From NCBI GenBank assembly GCA_023435925.1, contig JAEZLF010000055.1, positions 1 to 8,765 of the forward strand: DNA of 8,765 bases. Reading direction: 5' to 3'. The translations under genes were made by a program, and so were the position numbers. Below the pieces are notes generated by a model that was not told the DNA's origin, did not search any database, and saw nothing but the letters and a program-made list of their open reading frames with translations. This document shows, piece after piece, positions 1-6,767 of this stretch (positions within the stretch are counted from its first letter, which is position 1; each line of letters begins with the position of its first letter). Source of the stretch: Bacillota bacterium (lineage in GTDB: Bacteria > Bacillota > Clostridia > Acetivibrionales > DTU013).

Positions 1-120
1 TACCGCTTGCAGAAAATTCTGCTTACCGTTTTATGAAAAAAGTGCTTACCATGGTAAGAAAAAACTGCTTACCGGACAGAGAAAAATCTCCTTACCGTAT
101 GACTGTAAAATCATCTTACC
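1..120. repeat. Array of 23-bp-period CTTACC direct repeats, possible transposon end
   Basis: The hexamer CTTACC occurs at 22, 45, 68, 91 and 115, and the window opens with TACC, which fits a sixth copy starting at -1. Spacings are 23, 23, 23 and 24 bases. The copies share more than the hexamer: the pattern is CTTACC, about eight variable bases, an A-rich run (AAAA or longer), then CTG, GTG, CTC or CAT. The 23-base period is not a multiple of three and the spacers vary, so this is not coding. Regularly spaced short repeats at one edge of a region are typical of transposase-binding sites at the ends of some insertion sequences; IS21-family elements carry several such copies at each end. Read on the minus strand, the outer end would begin TGTGGGTGGTAAG near 127, which fits the TG...CA termini of that family. 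No transposase is visible, so the assignment is inference; plasmid-type iterons are the main alternative. Confidence 0.6.
45..58. repeat. Perfect 14-bp palindrome inside the repeat array
   Basis: CTTACCATGGTAAG reads the same on both strands. It consists of one forward copy of the repeat core (CTTACC) followed directly by an inverted copy (GGTAAG). None of the other repeat units carries the inverted copy, so this unit stands out within the array. It may be a dimeric protein-binding site or a chance product of spacer drift. Confidence 0.6.
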
Positions 121-139
121 ACCCACACCTAATATATAG

Positions 140-154
140 CTATCTCGTCGATAG
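140..154. repeat. Small inverted repeat beside the putative transposon boundary
   Basis: CTATC and GATAG form 5-bp arms around the loop TCGTC. It is too short and lacks a T-run, so it is not a convincing terminator. It lies 13 bases beyond the possible element end at about 127. Confidence 0.2.
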
Positions 155-268
155 AGTTGTCGCGTAGTTTTAAGGGCAAAAGCCAGGCGAGACGGCATAC
201 TGGAACTTATAGGCCCCGGAGAAAAAGGACATTATAACTTTAAAATACAGGTTATTGATGGAGTTTAA
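155..268 (+). pseudogene. Possible 3' remnant of a gene next to the repeat array
   Basis: Reading from just after an in-frame TAG (152-154) to a TAA (266-268), this stretch encodes 37 residues including RVVLRAKARRDGILELI and then PGEKGHYNFKIQVIDGV. There is no start codon with a ribosome binding site. The residues alternate hydrophobic and charged as in a beta strand, and loosely recall the C-terminal beta-sandwich of family 2 glycoside hydrolases, which often reads like RAvvRagkkpGtieL. The remnant lies between the putative transposon end and the kinase gene, which converges on it and stops 21 bases away, so truncation by an insertion would explain it. The family hint is weak and the stretch may be non-coding. 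Confidence 0.3.
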
Positions 269-288
269 GAAATAGATAAGTTGAAAAA

Positions 289-2094
289 TTATTCCATATA
301 CTCGAGAGGTAAACGGATTGTAACGGTTGTGCCGACATTAACGGTGGACTCCAGTTTCAAACCGTAGCCTTTACCATATATAATTTGAATGCGCTTATGC
401 ACATTCGATAAACCGATATGTGTTGTTTCCCTGATTGCATCTTCGGATAACATGTTTAACACATTTTCCAACTCATCTGAAGTCATCCCTATCCCGTTAT
501 CAGCAATAGAAATAATTAAAGACAGATTTTCTGCATATACCGAAATTGCAATATGCTTTTCGGTTTTTTTGCTATGAACTAATCCGTGTGAAATACAATT
601 TTCTAAGATTGGTTGCAAAATAAATGTTACCGTTTTGCAGGAGAGTAGTTTTTCATCAATGTTTTTTGTAATAACAAAAGAGTTACGATACTTTATATTT
701 TGAATTTTCAAATATTTTTCAGCATTTTCAAGCTCTGTCGAAAACTTTACAAGATAATTGATCGTATCAAGATTGCTCTGAAGGATATCGCACAATAGTG
801 AGATGATTTCTGTAGCTTCATTATCGGCCTGTATTGTTTTAATGATATTTAGATTGACAAAATTTAAGGTGTTATTTAAAAAATGTGGATTGATTTGTGT
901 TTGCAATGCAATGGCCTGTGATTTCTTAAGCTCAGCAAATTTGGTAGCAAGCTCCTGTTCTATTTGCTTGTTTTTTTCCATCATGTTGACAATATTATTC
1001 GTTATTGCAGTAATTTCACTGGTATTTTTCCCTGAATGTGAAGGCGATTCCAATAATACGAACATATTAATGATGTACTTATACATTTTAAGAGATACGA
1101 TAAATGCCAGAATAATAGAAAGAATAAATCCTATCATTCCACCAATAGAGAAGATAAAAAAGGTATTATTTTTAACCGCAGCATAGGTTTTGGGAACAGA
1201 AGACAATAGATAGAGACTTCCCTGCCGGGATTTATTAAGTGCTGAAATCGTATTGTCATTTAACTCTATAATAGAAGGATTCATAATATTACGTTCTGAA
1301 ATATTGTTAAAAATTGCATCTGAAGAGTAGTGGTTTATATTTTTGTTTATTCTATCGGTTACGGAAGAATAAAAAATATTTCCTTCACTGGTCAATAAAT
1401 CTATTTTTAAGGAACCATTTTGATAGTCCTGGTTGATGGCATTATCAAATTCATCGAAATAGATGTTGAATATAACAATAGCGGACAAAGTATTATCTCT
1501 GGTATATATTTCTTTGATAAAACTAATCATGTCATATGATGGATTATGAGCATATTTTCGCCTGGAATAGATTGGGCTTTTTTTATTTTCATCTTTATAT
1601 TTCGTATACCACAAATGATCATAAAAATCATCAATTGGTTTTTCATCATTATCCGTTAAAACGGATTTACTTGATACGTTAAAAATATACACCGATTCAA
1701 TGTTTTTATTGGATGCAGCAATTTGGAAAAGCTCATTTTTGATTTTTCTTGTTAGATAATTATATCCTACGGAATCAGCAGTGGTTTTATCATAATGAAT
1801 CCACTCTTTAACATCATAGCTTGTAGATAATTTGTAAAAATCTCTTTCAATATTAAAATTGATCATATCAAATATTTCAGTTGTTTTGTTAAGCATCTTA
1901 TAAGTAATCGCGAGGGATTCCTGCTCGACAGAATATCTGTAAGACTGCATAAGCAACCAGCCGTAGAGAATAACCATAATTAAAATAATCAGCAGAAAGT
2001 AAAAAAAATAGCTAAAAAAAATGCTCTGAAATTTATAGTTCTTAATAAAATCCCAAGTCTTGATTTTCCTTTTTTTATTCCTCATCGATGTCAC
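289..2094 (-). CDS. Membrane sensor histidine kinase, YesM type
   Basis: Predicted membrane kinase that senses an external signal, most likely a sugar, and phosphorylates the response regulator encoded just upstream. In the 601-residue product a first membrane helix spans about 26-50, an extracellular region of roughly 260 residues (Cache-like by length and position) follows, and a second helix spans about 311-335. The region after helix two is a poor HAMP match, then a coiled segment at about 370-395. The His_kinase block is canonical: QINPHF with phospho-acceptor His404, the N-box QPILEN with Asn499, the G1 box DNGIGM (532-537), and a GLSN G2-like motif at 561-564. The usual FLYNTLN reads FLNNTLN here. 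It overlaps the regulator gene by 20 bases, which suggests translational coupling. The start is either GTG 2094, used here, or ATG 2085 three codons in, which has GGTGA five bases upstream and is equally plausible. The signal sensed cannot be read from sequence. Confidence 0.95.
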   Translation of the reverse strand: MTSMRNKKRKIKTWDFIKNYKFQSIFFSYFFYFLLIILIMVILYGWLLMQSYRYSVEQESLAITYKMLNKTTEIFDMINFNIERDFYKLSTSYDVKEWIHYDKTTADSVGYNYLTRKIKNELFQIAASNKNIESVYIFNVSSKSVLTDNDEKPIDDFYDHLWYTKYKDENKKSPIYSRRKYAHNPSYDMISFIKEIYTRDNTLSAIVIFNIYFDEFDNAINQDYQNGSLKIDLLTSEGNIFYSSVTDRINKNINHYSSDAIFNNISERNIMNPSIIELNDNTISALNKSRQGSLYLLSSVPKTYAAVKNNTFFIFSIGGMIGFILSIILAFIVSLKMYKYIINMFVLLESPSHSGKNTSEITAITNNIVNMMEKNKQIEQELATKFAELKKSQAIALQTQINPHFLNNTLNFVNLNIIKTIQADNEATEIISLLCDILQSNLDTINYLVKFSTELENAEKYLKIQNIKYRNSFVITKNIDEKLLSCKTVTFILQPILENCISHGLVHSKKTEKHIAISVYAENLSLIISIADNGIGMTSDELENVLNMLSEDAIRETTHIGLSNVHKRIQIIYGKGYGLKLESTVNVGTTVTIRLPLEYME

Positions 2095-3577
2095 CCGTAC
2101 TCATATGCAGTATGGTATTGCGGTATTTTGTGGGGGTATAGCCGGTATGGTTGCGGAACAACTTGTAAAAATGTTTCAAGCTTTTGTATCCAACTGCATT
2201 TGCTATTTCATAAACCTTAAGCGTAGGATCCGTAATCATTACAAGAGCCTTTTCCATTCGGACCTTACAAAGATAATCCATAAACCTTTCTCCTGTCTGC
2301 TGCTTAAAATAGCGGCTGAAATAAGTCGGGCTGAGTGCAACACAACTGGCAACATCATTGAGTGAAATATCCTCACTAAAGTGCTGATCGATATATTGCA
2401 GTGCCATGTCAATAAGACAAAGGATATAGGAATTATTTGTATAAACCCGTTCCAATGAACGAATATTATTCTGTAGGATTTCTTTAAGCCTGATAATAGT
2501 GGACGCAGCGGTGATGTCCGGTATACAATCATTAAGCTCAGGTAACCTGCTTATTAAATTCAGGGCGGCTATACGCAGTACTTCCAGATTGTCTAGCATG
2601 TTATTATTTTCATTAAACAATAGGTTAACAAGCTGTTCACACTGGTCAAATTCGCCATTGTTGATATGCAGAATGATGGTATCTACAAGCTTTATATGGG
2701 AGGTGGAAAGATTGCTTTGAGTATTTGTATATACATATTGCTCTCTCAGCTTATATAAATCATCTGTAATTGTGCTTCTGCCGTAAATATGACATTCAAC
2801 ATGAAATATCTCAGAGAAATCTCTCCTAATACTATCAAAATACTTTTCAAAGTCAGAAATTTGTGCATTCAGATTTTTCGAAATGGCCACTGCATAAAGC
2901 CCATTTTTCAAATTACTAATAGGTACCATGAAAAAAGCACCCCTTATTTCTTTCAAAATATGTGCAGTGGCAACCTGAAAACTCTCTTTTTCATATTTTA
3001 ATTGGCTTTTTAAATAATCCTCCAAATTTATAAAATCCAACTCAACAAGCCTGTATATTTCATTGCCGGAGTGTTGAGAAATCAGGGATGGTGATAGTAT
3101 TCCTTGAGTGATGGAGGACAAATCAGAATCTAATAGGATATCTGTAAATAATTGCTGCTTAAGTATTACTTTCTCAGAGTGTTCTCTGTCAAGGAGTTCC
3201 CGCAGCTTTAAAAAAGTATTTGTGACAGCTGAGTAGGTTACCGGTTTAATTATATAGTCAAAGCTTCCGATCTGAATTGCATTTTTGGCATATTCAAATT
3301 CACGGTAAGCACTGATAAATACAAAATGCACTTCCGGCATAAATTTCTTTACTTCTTCGGCAAGCTCCAGTCCATTCATCTCCCCAAGCCGAATATCTGC
3401 TATTATTAAATCTACATTTATCCGATGCGTATCTTTAAGCCACTCCAAGGTAGACTCCGCATCAGAAAAACTCTGCAAGTGGCAATAACCCATATTGGAC
3501 CAGTCAAATGCCTGTAACAAATGCTCATGGATAGAGATTTCATCATCAATGATTATGAAATTATACAAGGATATCAC
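2075..3577 (-). CDS. Response regulator with AraC-type DNA-binding domain, YesN type
   Basis: Cytoplasmic transcription regulator partnered with the kinase gene it overlaps. Numbering from GTG 3577 (500 residues): the receiver domain spans about 5-125 with acidic pocket Asp11/Asp12, phospho-acceptor Asp61 (in LIIADIRLGEMNG), Ser89 (FISAYREF) and Lys111 (YIIKP), so every switch residue is present. A long central region (about 130-380) has no motif I recognise, as is usual in YesN-type proteins. The C-terminal double helix-turn-helix of the AraC/XylS family covers about 384-489, including SLNDVASCVALSPTYFSRYF and the signature ending GYKSLKHFYKLFRNHTGYTP. The open frame extends up to ATG 3625, but the promoter at 3633-3661 predicts transcription starting at about 3626, which would leave that ATG leaderless. 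An AAAGGA lies just before GTG 3577, and GGTGAT precedes TTG 3568; the latter would give MYNFIIIDDE, the usual beginning of this family. GTG and TTG cannot be separated here. It probably activates the divergent hydrolase genes. Confidence 0.94.
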   Translation of the reverse strand: MISLYNFIIIDDEISIHEHLLQAFDWSNMGYCHLQSFSDAESTLEWLKDTHRINVDLIIADIRLGEMNGLELAEEVKKFMPEVHFVFISAYREFEYAKNAIQIGSFDYIIKPVTYSAVTNTFLKLRELLDREHSEKVILKQQLFTDILLDSDLSSITQGILSPSLISQHSGNEIYRLVELDFINLEDYLKSQLKYEKESFQVATAHILKEIRGAFFMVPISNLKNGLYAVAISKNLNAQISDFEKYFDSIRRDFSEIFHVECHIYGRSTITDDLYKLREQYVYTNTQSNLSTSHIKLVDTIILHINNGEFDQCEQLVNLLFNENNNMLDNLEVLRIAALNLISRLPELNDCIPDITAASTIIRLKEILQNNIRSLERVYTNNSYILCLIDMALQYIDQHFSEDISLNDVASCVALSPTYFSRYFKQQTGERFMDYLCKVRMEKALVMITDPTLKVYEIANAVGYKSLKHFYKLFRNHTGYTPTKYRNTILHMSTGDIDEE

Positions 3578-3581
3578 CGTT

Positions 3582-3587
3582 TCCTTT
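3582..3587 (-). promoter_or_regulatory. Ribosome binding site for the response regulator
   Basis: AAAGGA on the minus strand lies four bases before GTG 3577 and 13 bases before TTG 3568. A second anti-SD match, GGTGAT at 3578-3573, sits closer to the TTG. No comparable site can precede ATG 3625 if transcription begins near 3626, so these sites favour the internal starts. Confidence 0.55.
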
Positions 3588-3632
3588 ATACTGTAATACC
3601 ATTCTATTATAGATTTAGTAACCATTCAATAA

Positions 3633-3661
3633 TTTATAGTCGTATAGATAAGAGTTGTCAA
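3633..3661 (-). promoter_or_regulatory. Sigma-A promoter for the regulator-kinase operon
   Basis: On the minus strand, TTGACA (3661-3656) matches the -35 consensus perfectly, and TATAAA (3638-3633) matches the -10 consensus at five of six positions. The spacer is exactly 17 bases (3655-3639). Transcription should start near 3626, about 50 bases upstream of the preferred start codons. The -35 box lies inside one arm of an inverted repeat (3654-3683), so a protein bound there could block it. Confidence 0.8.
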
Positions 3662-3683
3662 TATGCTGCTACTAAATGACAAC
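3654..3683. promoter_or_regulatory. Inverted repeat over the -35 box, possible operator
   Basis: GTTGTCA (3654-3660) and TGACAAC (3677-3683) are perfect 7-bp inverted arms separated by 16 bases, so their centres are 23 bases apart, about two helical turns. The left arm overlaps the -35 box of the regulator-kinase promoter. This spacing suits a dimer binding one DNA face, either for autoregulation by the AraC-type regulator or for a separate repressor. No binding protein can be assigned from sequence. Confidence 0.4.
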
Positions 3684-3724
3684 AAAGAACCATTTACCTG
3701 AGTATTGTAAATCTATAGAATGTG

Positions 3725-3923
3725 AAGAAGTCACCAAACAAGACAAATGCATTCTTTCACCCAGATGGAAATACCGAGTCCATATATTCAGACTTGATTG
3801 AGATTGGTGTGGAAGGATCCAAAAGAAAATTCAGAAAATTGGTGTAGTTTCTTTGGTGCTACATATGAGAACAAATTCGAAAAGGTTCATTTAAAGCCAT
3901 TTGAGTGTATAGAAATCAAATAA
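3725..3923 (+). pseudogene. Frameshifted 3' remnant of a gene, possibly a glycosidase
   Basis: Two overlapping frames carry protein-like sequence. One reads FFHPDGNTESIYSDLIEIG and then runs into a TAG at about 3845. A second, open from 3798 to the TAA at 3921-3923, reads DPKENSENWCSFFGATYENK and ends FEKVHLKPFECIEIK. Joining them requires a frameshift near 3810-3820. The ending, hydrophobic-x-LKPFEC-hydrophobic, resembles the last strand of the C-terminal beta domain in many glycoside hydrolases, where L.P.e..v closes the fold. No start codon or ribosome binding site serves it. It lies directly before the intact alpha-mannosidase and in the same direction, so it may be what is left of an earlier operon gene. 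Its family is uncertain, and the left limit is approximate. Confidence 0.45.
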
Positions 3924-3961
3924 TTAAGCAGTAATAGAATGTCATTTGTAAAATTTAATCT

Positions 3962-3968
3962 GAGGGGG
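3962..3968 (+). promoter_or_regulatory. Ribosome binding site for the alpha-mannosidase
   Basis: GAGGGGG lies 12 bases before ATG 3981, somewhat farther than usual but strong. ATG 3939, which also opens the frame, has no such site before it. Together with the family's usual beginning (MxKIHLxxNAHLDPVW), this favours 3981. Confidence 0.5.
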
Positions 3969-3980
3969 CAAATTGAAACA

Positions 3981-6461
3981 ATGAATAAAATACATTTGAT
4001 CTGTAATGCGCATCTGGACCCTGTTTGGCTGTGGGAATGGGAAGAAGGCGCCGCAGAAGCGATATCTACATTCCGCGTAGCGGCAGATTTCTGTGAGGAA
4101 TATGATGGGTTTGTATTTAATCACAACGAAGTGATGTTGTATAAATGGGTTGAGGAATATGAGCCTGATCTTTTTAGGCGTATCCAAAAGCTGGTTGAAT
4201 CCCGAAGGTGGCATATTATGGGCGGGTGGTATCTTCAGCCTGACTGTAATATGCCATCCGGTGAATCAATAGTAAGACAGATTTTATCAGGTAGGCGATA
4301 CTTTATGGATAAATTTGGAGCAGAGCCATCGACAGCTATTAATTTTGATCCATTTGGCCATAGCAGAGGTTTGGTGCAGGTTTTAAAAAAATCAGGATTT
4401 GATTCATATATTTTCTGCAAACCAGGCATGGAGGACATGACACTGCCCTCTGAAGAGTTTATCTGGCTAGGTTATGATGATTCTGAGGTTACAGTACATC
4501 GGGGCTATGAATATTATCTTTCATTGCGTGGAGAAGCGCGAAGTAAAGTAGAGAAGTGGATGAAGGATCATAAAGATAAGCCGGCAGGAATGGTCTTGTG
4601 GGGAATTGGAAATCATGGGGGAGGACCTTCCCAGGTGGACTTGGAAAATCTAAAGGAATTAATGGAGGAAGCAAAGGAATACAAAATCGTACACTCCACT
4701 CCGGAAAAGTATTTTAAAGAATTGAAGAGCAGCGGTTGCAGTCTGCCGACGCATACAGGTGATATAAACCCCCATTCCGTCGGGTGCTATTCATCACAGA
4801 TCAGAGTCAAGCAAAAACACCGTTTATTGGAAAATGAAATATATACGTTAGAGAAAATGATGTCAAATGCCTCCATACAATGCAATCTGGAATATCCGCA
4901 AAAAGAAATTCATGAGGCGTTATGCGACCTTATGGTGTCGGAATTTCACGATATACTTCCAGGATCATCCATTCAGCCTGTTGAAGAAGCTGCATTACGG
5001 CTTTTGGATCACGGACTTGAGATTGTCTCCAGACTGAAGGCAAGAGCGTTTTTTGCATTAGCCGCAGGGCAGGATAAGGCTAAAGGTAAAGAAATACCTA
5101 TTTTAGTATATAATCCTCATCCCTTTAAGATAAAAGGAATTTTTGAATGTGAATTTCAACTGCCTGATCAGAACTGGAAAGGTGGGTTTTCATATCCACG
5201 GATATATAAAGATGGAGAGGAGATTTACTGCCAGGCGGAAAAGGAGTTAAGTAACCTCAACTTCCTGGATTGGAGGAAACGAGCAGTTTTTGAAGCCGAA
5301 CTGGAGCCTGGACAGATGAATCGATTTGACTGTATCGTCGATCTTTTGCCGGAAAAACCAGCTGCTGTGCTAAAGAAAGAAAATGGAAACATTGTTTTTA
5401 AAACAGATGAATTGGAAGTGGTGATAAACTGTAAGACGGGCTTAGTTGATAAATATGTTGCTAATGATGTATCCTATCTGATGGAAAATGCTTTTGAACC
5501 GCTTGTTATTGATGATAGTGATGACGCATGGGCTATGAATGTAAAGAGTTTTCCCACTGTAATTGGAAGATTCGGACTTATGAACAGGGAAGAAGGTACA
5601 ATTTATTCCGGAGTAACCGAACAAGTTTTGGATTCTGTAAGAATTATTGAGGACGGCGCAGTAAGGTCTGTAATAGAAGCAGTGTTCTCATATGGTAATT
5701 CGTATATATGCCAAACATATAAACTACCGAAACATGGTACTGAAATACAGGTTAATGTCAGGGTACATTGGAATGAAAAATCCAAAATGCTGAAGCTTTC
5801 TGTCCCGACATCGATTAAAGATGGTAAATATATTGGCCAGGTGATATACGGTGCGGGAGAGCTGCCTGATAATGGGTGCGAGGCTGTGGCGCAAAAATGG
5901 GTAGCAGTTGTCTCTGAGAAAGCTAATAATACAGTGACCTGTATTAATGATGGTACATATGGATCAGACTTCAGGGACGGGGAAATGAGGCTGACTTTGC
6001 TCAGATCACCGGGATATTCAGGACATCCGTATAAGGAAGAAATAATTATGCCCCAGGATAGGTATTCTTCACGCATTGACCAGGGAGAAAGGGAGTTTAA
6101 TTTCTGGTTCAACGCTGGTGAGATGAAGGAGCGGCTGGAGCACATTGATAGGGAAGCTCTGATACATAATGAAAAACCCTTTGCCCTTTCATTCTTTCCT
6201 TCAGGTACAGGTATGAAACCTGCTGCACTTGCGGTTTTATCTGATAATGTTACACAAATGACGGTATTTAAAAAAGCAGAAGACTCGGATGATTATATAA
6301 TCAGATTGTTCGAGCCAACAGGGCAGGATAGGTCTACGATAATGCGTTTTCCTGCCATAGATTTGGACTGTCAGGTAGATTTGAAAAAGTTTGAAATAAA
6401 GACCTTAAGGCTAAATGTGGAGAAAAGAACGATTACACCAGTTAATTTAATGGAAAAGTAA
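3981..6461 (+). CDS. Alpha-mannosidase, glycoside hydrolase family 38
   Basis: Retaining, zinc-dependent exo-alpha-mannosidase, expected to release mannose from imported oligosaccharides in the cytoplasm, since there is no signal peptide. Numbering from ATG 3981 (826 residues): the N-terminal GH38 domain opens with NAHLDPVWLWEWEEG, giving zinc ligands His11 and Asp13. NFDPFGHSRG supplies Asp123, the family's catalytic nucleophile and a third zinc ligand. EFHDILPGSS supplies His323, the equivalent of the HHDAxxGT motif and the fourth ligand. The three-helix middle domain follows at about 270-360, then the C-terminal beta-sandwich domains run to the end (for example WAMNVKSFPTVIGRFG around 517-532 and SFFPSGTGMKPAAL around 737-750). 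All catalytic residues known for the family are present and the frame is unbroken, so the enzyme should be active. The frame could extend to ATG 3939 (840 residues), but the ribosome binding site and family alignment favour 3981. Linkage specificity (alpha-1,2, -1,3, -1,6 or mannosylglycerate) cannot be told from sequence. Confidence 0.95.
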   Translation: MNKIHLICNAHLDPVWLWEWEEGAAEAISTFRVAADFCEEYDGFVFNHNEVMLYKWVEEYEPDLFRRIQKLVESRRWHIMGGWYLQPDCNMPSGESIVRQILSGRRYFMDKFGAEPSTAINFDPFGHSRGLVQVLKKSGFDSYIFCKPGMEDMTLPSEEFIWLGYDDSEVTVHRGYEYYLSLRGEARSKVEKWMKDHKDKPAGMVLWGIGNHGGGPSQVDLENLKELMEEAKEYKIVHSTPEKYFKELKSSGCSLPTHTGDINPHSVGCYSSQIRVKQKHRLLENEIYTLEKMMSNASIQCNLEYPQKEIHEALCDLMVSEFHDILPGSSIQPVEEAALRLLDHGLEIVSRLKARAFFALAAGQDKAKGKEIPILVYNPHPFKIKGIFECEFQLPDQNWKGGFSYPRIYKDGEEIYCQAEKELSNLNFLDWRKRAVFEAELEPGQMNRFDCIVDLLPEKPAAVLKKENGNIVFKTDELEVVINCKTGLVDKYVANDVSYLMENAFEPLVIDDSDDAWAMNVKSFPTVIGRFGLMNREEGTIYSGVTEQVLDSVRIIEDGAVRSVIEAVFSYGNSYICQTYKLPKHGTEIQVNVRVHWNEKSKMLKLSVPTSIKDGKYIGQVIYGAGELPDNGCEAVAQKWVAVVSEKANNTVTCINDGTYGSDFRDGEMRLTLLRSPGYSGHPYKEEIIMPQDRYSSRIDQGEREFNFWFNAGEMKERLEHIDREALIHNEKPFALSFFPSGTGMKPAALAVLSDNVTQMTVFKKAEDSDDYIIRLFEPTGQDRSTIMRFPAIDLDCQVDLKKFEIKTLRLNVEKRTITPVNLMEK

Positions 6462-6471
6462 GGTCTCTAAT

Positions 6472-6740
6472 ATGACAGGGAGAGAGCGTTTTTTATCTGC
6501 AATCAATAATCAGAAACCTGATAGACTGCCATGCCAGGTTCACAGTTGGTTTTGCTAGTGGTTTGAATGGCGTTGAAGAAGGTATTATGTCGACGTTTGA
6601 CGAGCCTGGCTGGATTGTGTATATTAAGGATAATGTGGCTGAAAAATGCCCCTGTTGAAAATTACAACACAAAATGGTGACATAGAAAATATAAAGCTTT
6701 TGTTGAAGCTGCCCAGGAGTGCACATATTAAGGGATAAAA
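6472..6740 (+). pseudogene. Broken uroporphyrinogen-decarboxylase-like gene
   Basis: Ten bases after the mannosidase stop, ATG 6472 with AAGG upstream begins MTGRERFLSAINNQKPDRLP followed by CQVHSWFC, then a TAG at 6556-6558. This is the characteristic beginning of URO-D superfamily proteins (the group containing HemE and the MtaA/MtbA methyltransferases), which are normally 330-390 residues long. A second frame just downstream reads EEGIMSTFDEPGWIVYIKDN to a TGA at about 6655. A third reads KMPLLKITTQNGDIENIKLL and ends at a TAA near 6734. Only about 270 bases remain, so the gene has lost most of its length and suffered frameshifts and internal deletion. URO-D-like proteins without a heme role are often found in clostridial carbohydrate operons; their job there is unknown. 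The first segment is convincing; the later two are plausible but weaker. Confidence 0.7.
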
Positions 6741-6753
6741 ATATCATTAATAA

Positions 6754-6760
6754 GGAAGGG
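6754..6760 (+). promoter_or_regulatory. Ribosome binding site for the GHL6 hydrolase
   Basis: GGAAGGG lies seven bases before ATG 6768. It is the clearest Shine-Dalgarno site in the window and fixes the start of the downstream gene. Confidence 0.7.
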
Positions 6761-6767
6761 TACCAAT

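Noticed and set aside
1..120. CRISPR array
   Set aside because: The repeats are too short (6 conserved bases plus an A-run), the period is only 23 bases, and there are no unique spacers of about 30 bases.
200..288. Rho-independent terminator after the kinase gene
   Set aside because: No stable GC-rich hairpin followed by a T-run could be found on the minus strand; the 5-bp repeat at 140-154 is too weak.
803..1186. A 127-codon plus-strand open frame
   Set aside because: It is antisense to the kinase core and membrane region, and its hydrophobic run mirrors the second membrane helix.
3886..3913. Plus-strand promoter TTCATT-16-TATAGA before the mannosidase
   Set aside because: Both boxes match the consensus poorly and they fall in the gene remnant; not strong enough to list as a feature.
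3939..3980. Upstream ATG start for the alpha-mannosidase
   Set aside because: There is no ribosome binding site before 3939, the 14 extra residues do not match the family, and GAGGGGG precedes ATG 3981.
5603..6145. A 180-codon open frame on the minus strand
   Set aside because: It lies entirely opposite the C-terminal part of the well-supported GH38 gene and has no ribosome binding site or recognisable domain; it is a shadow frame.
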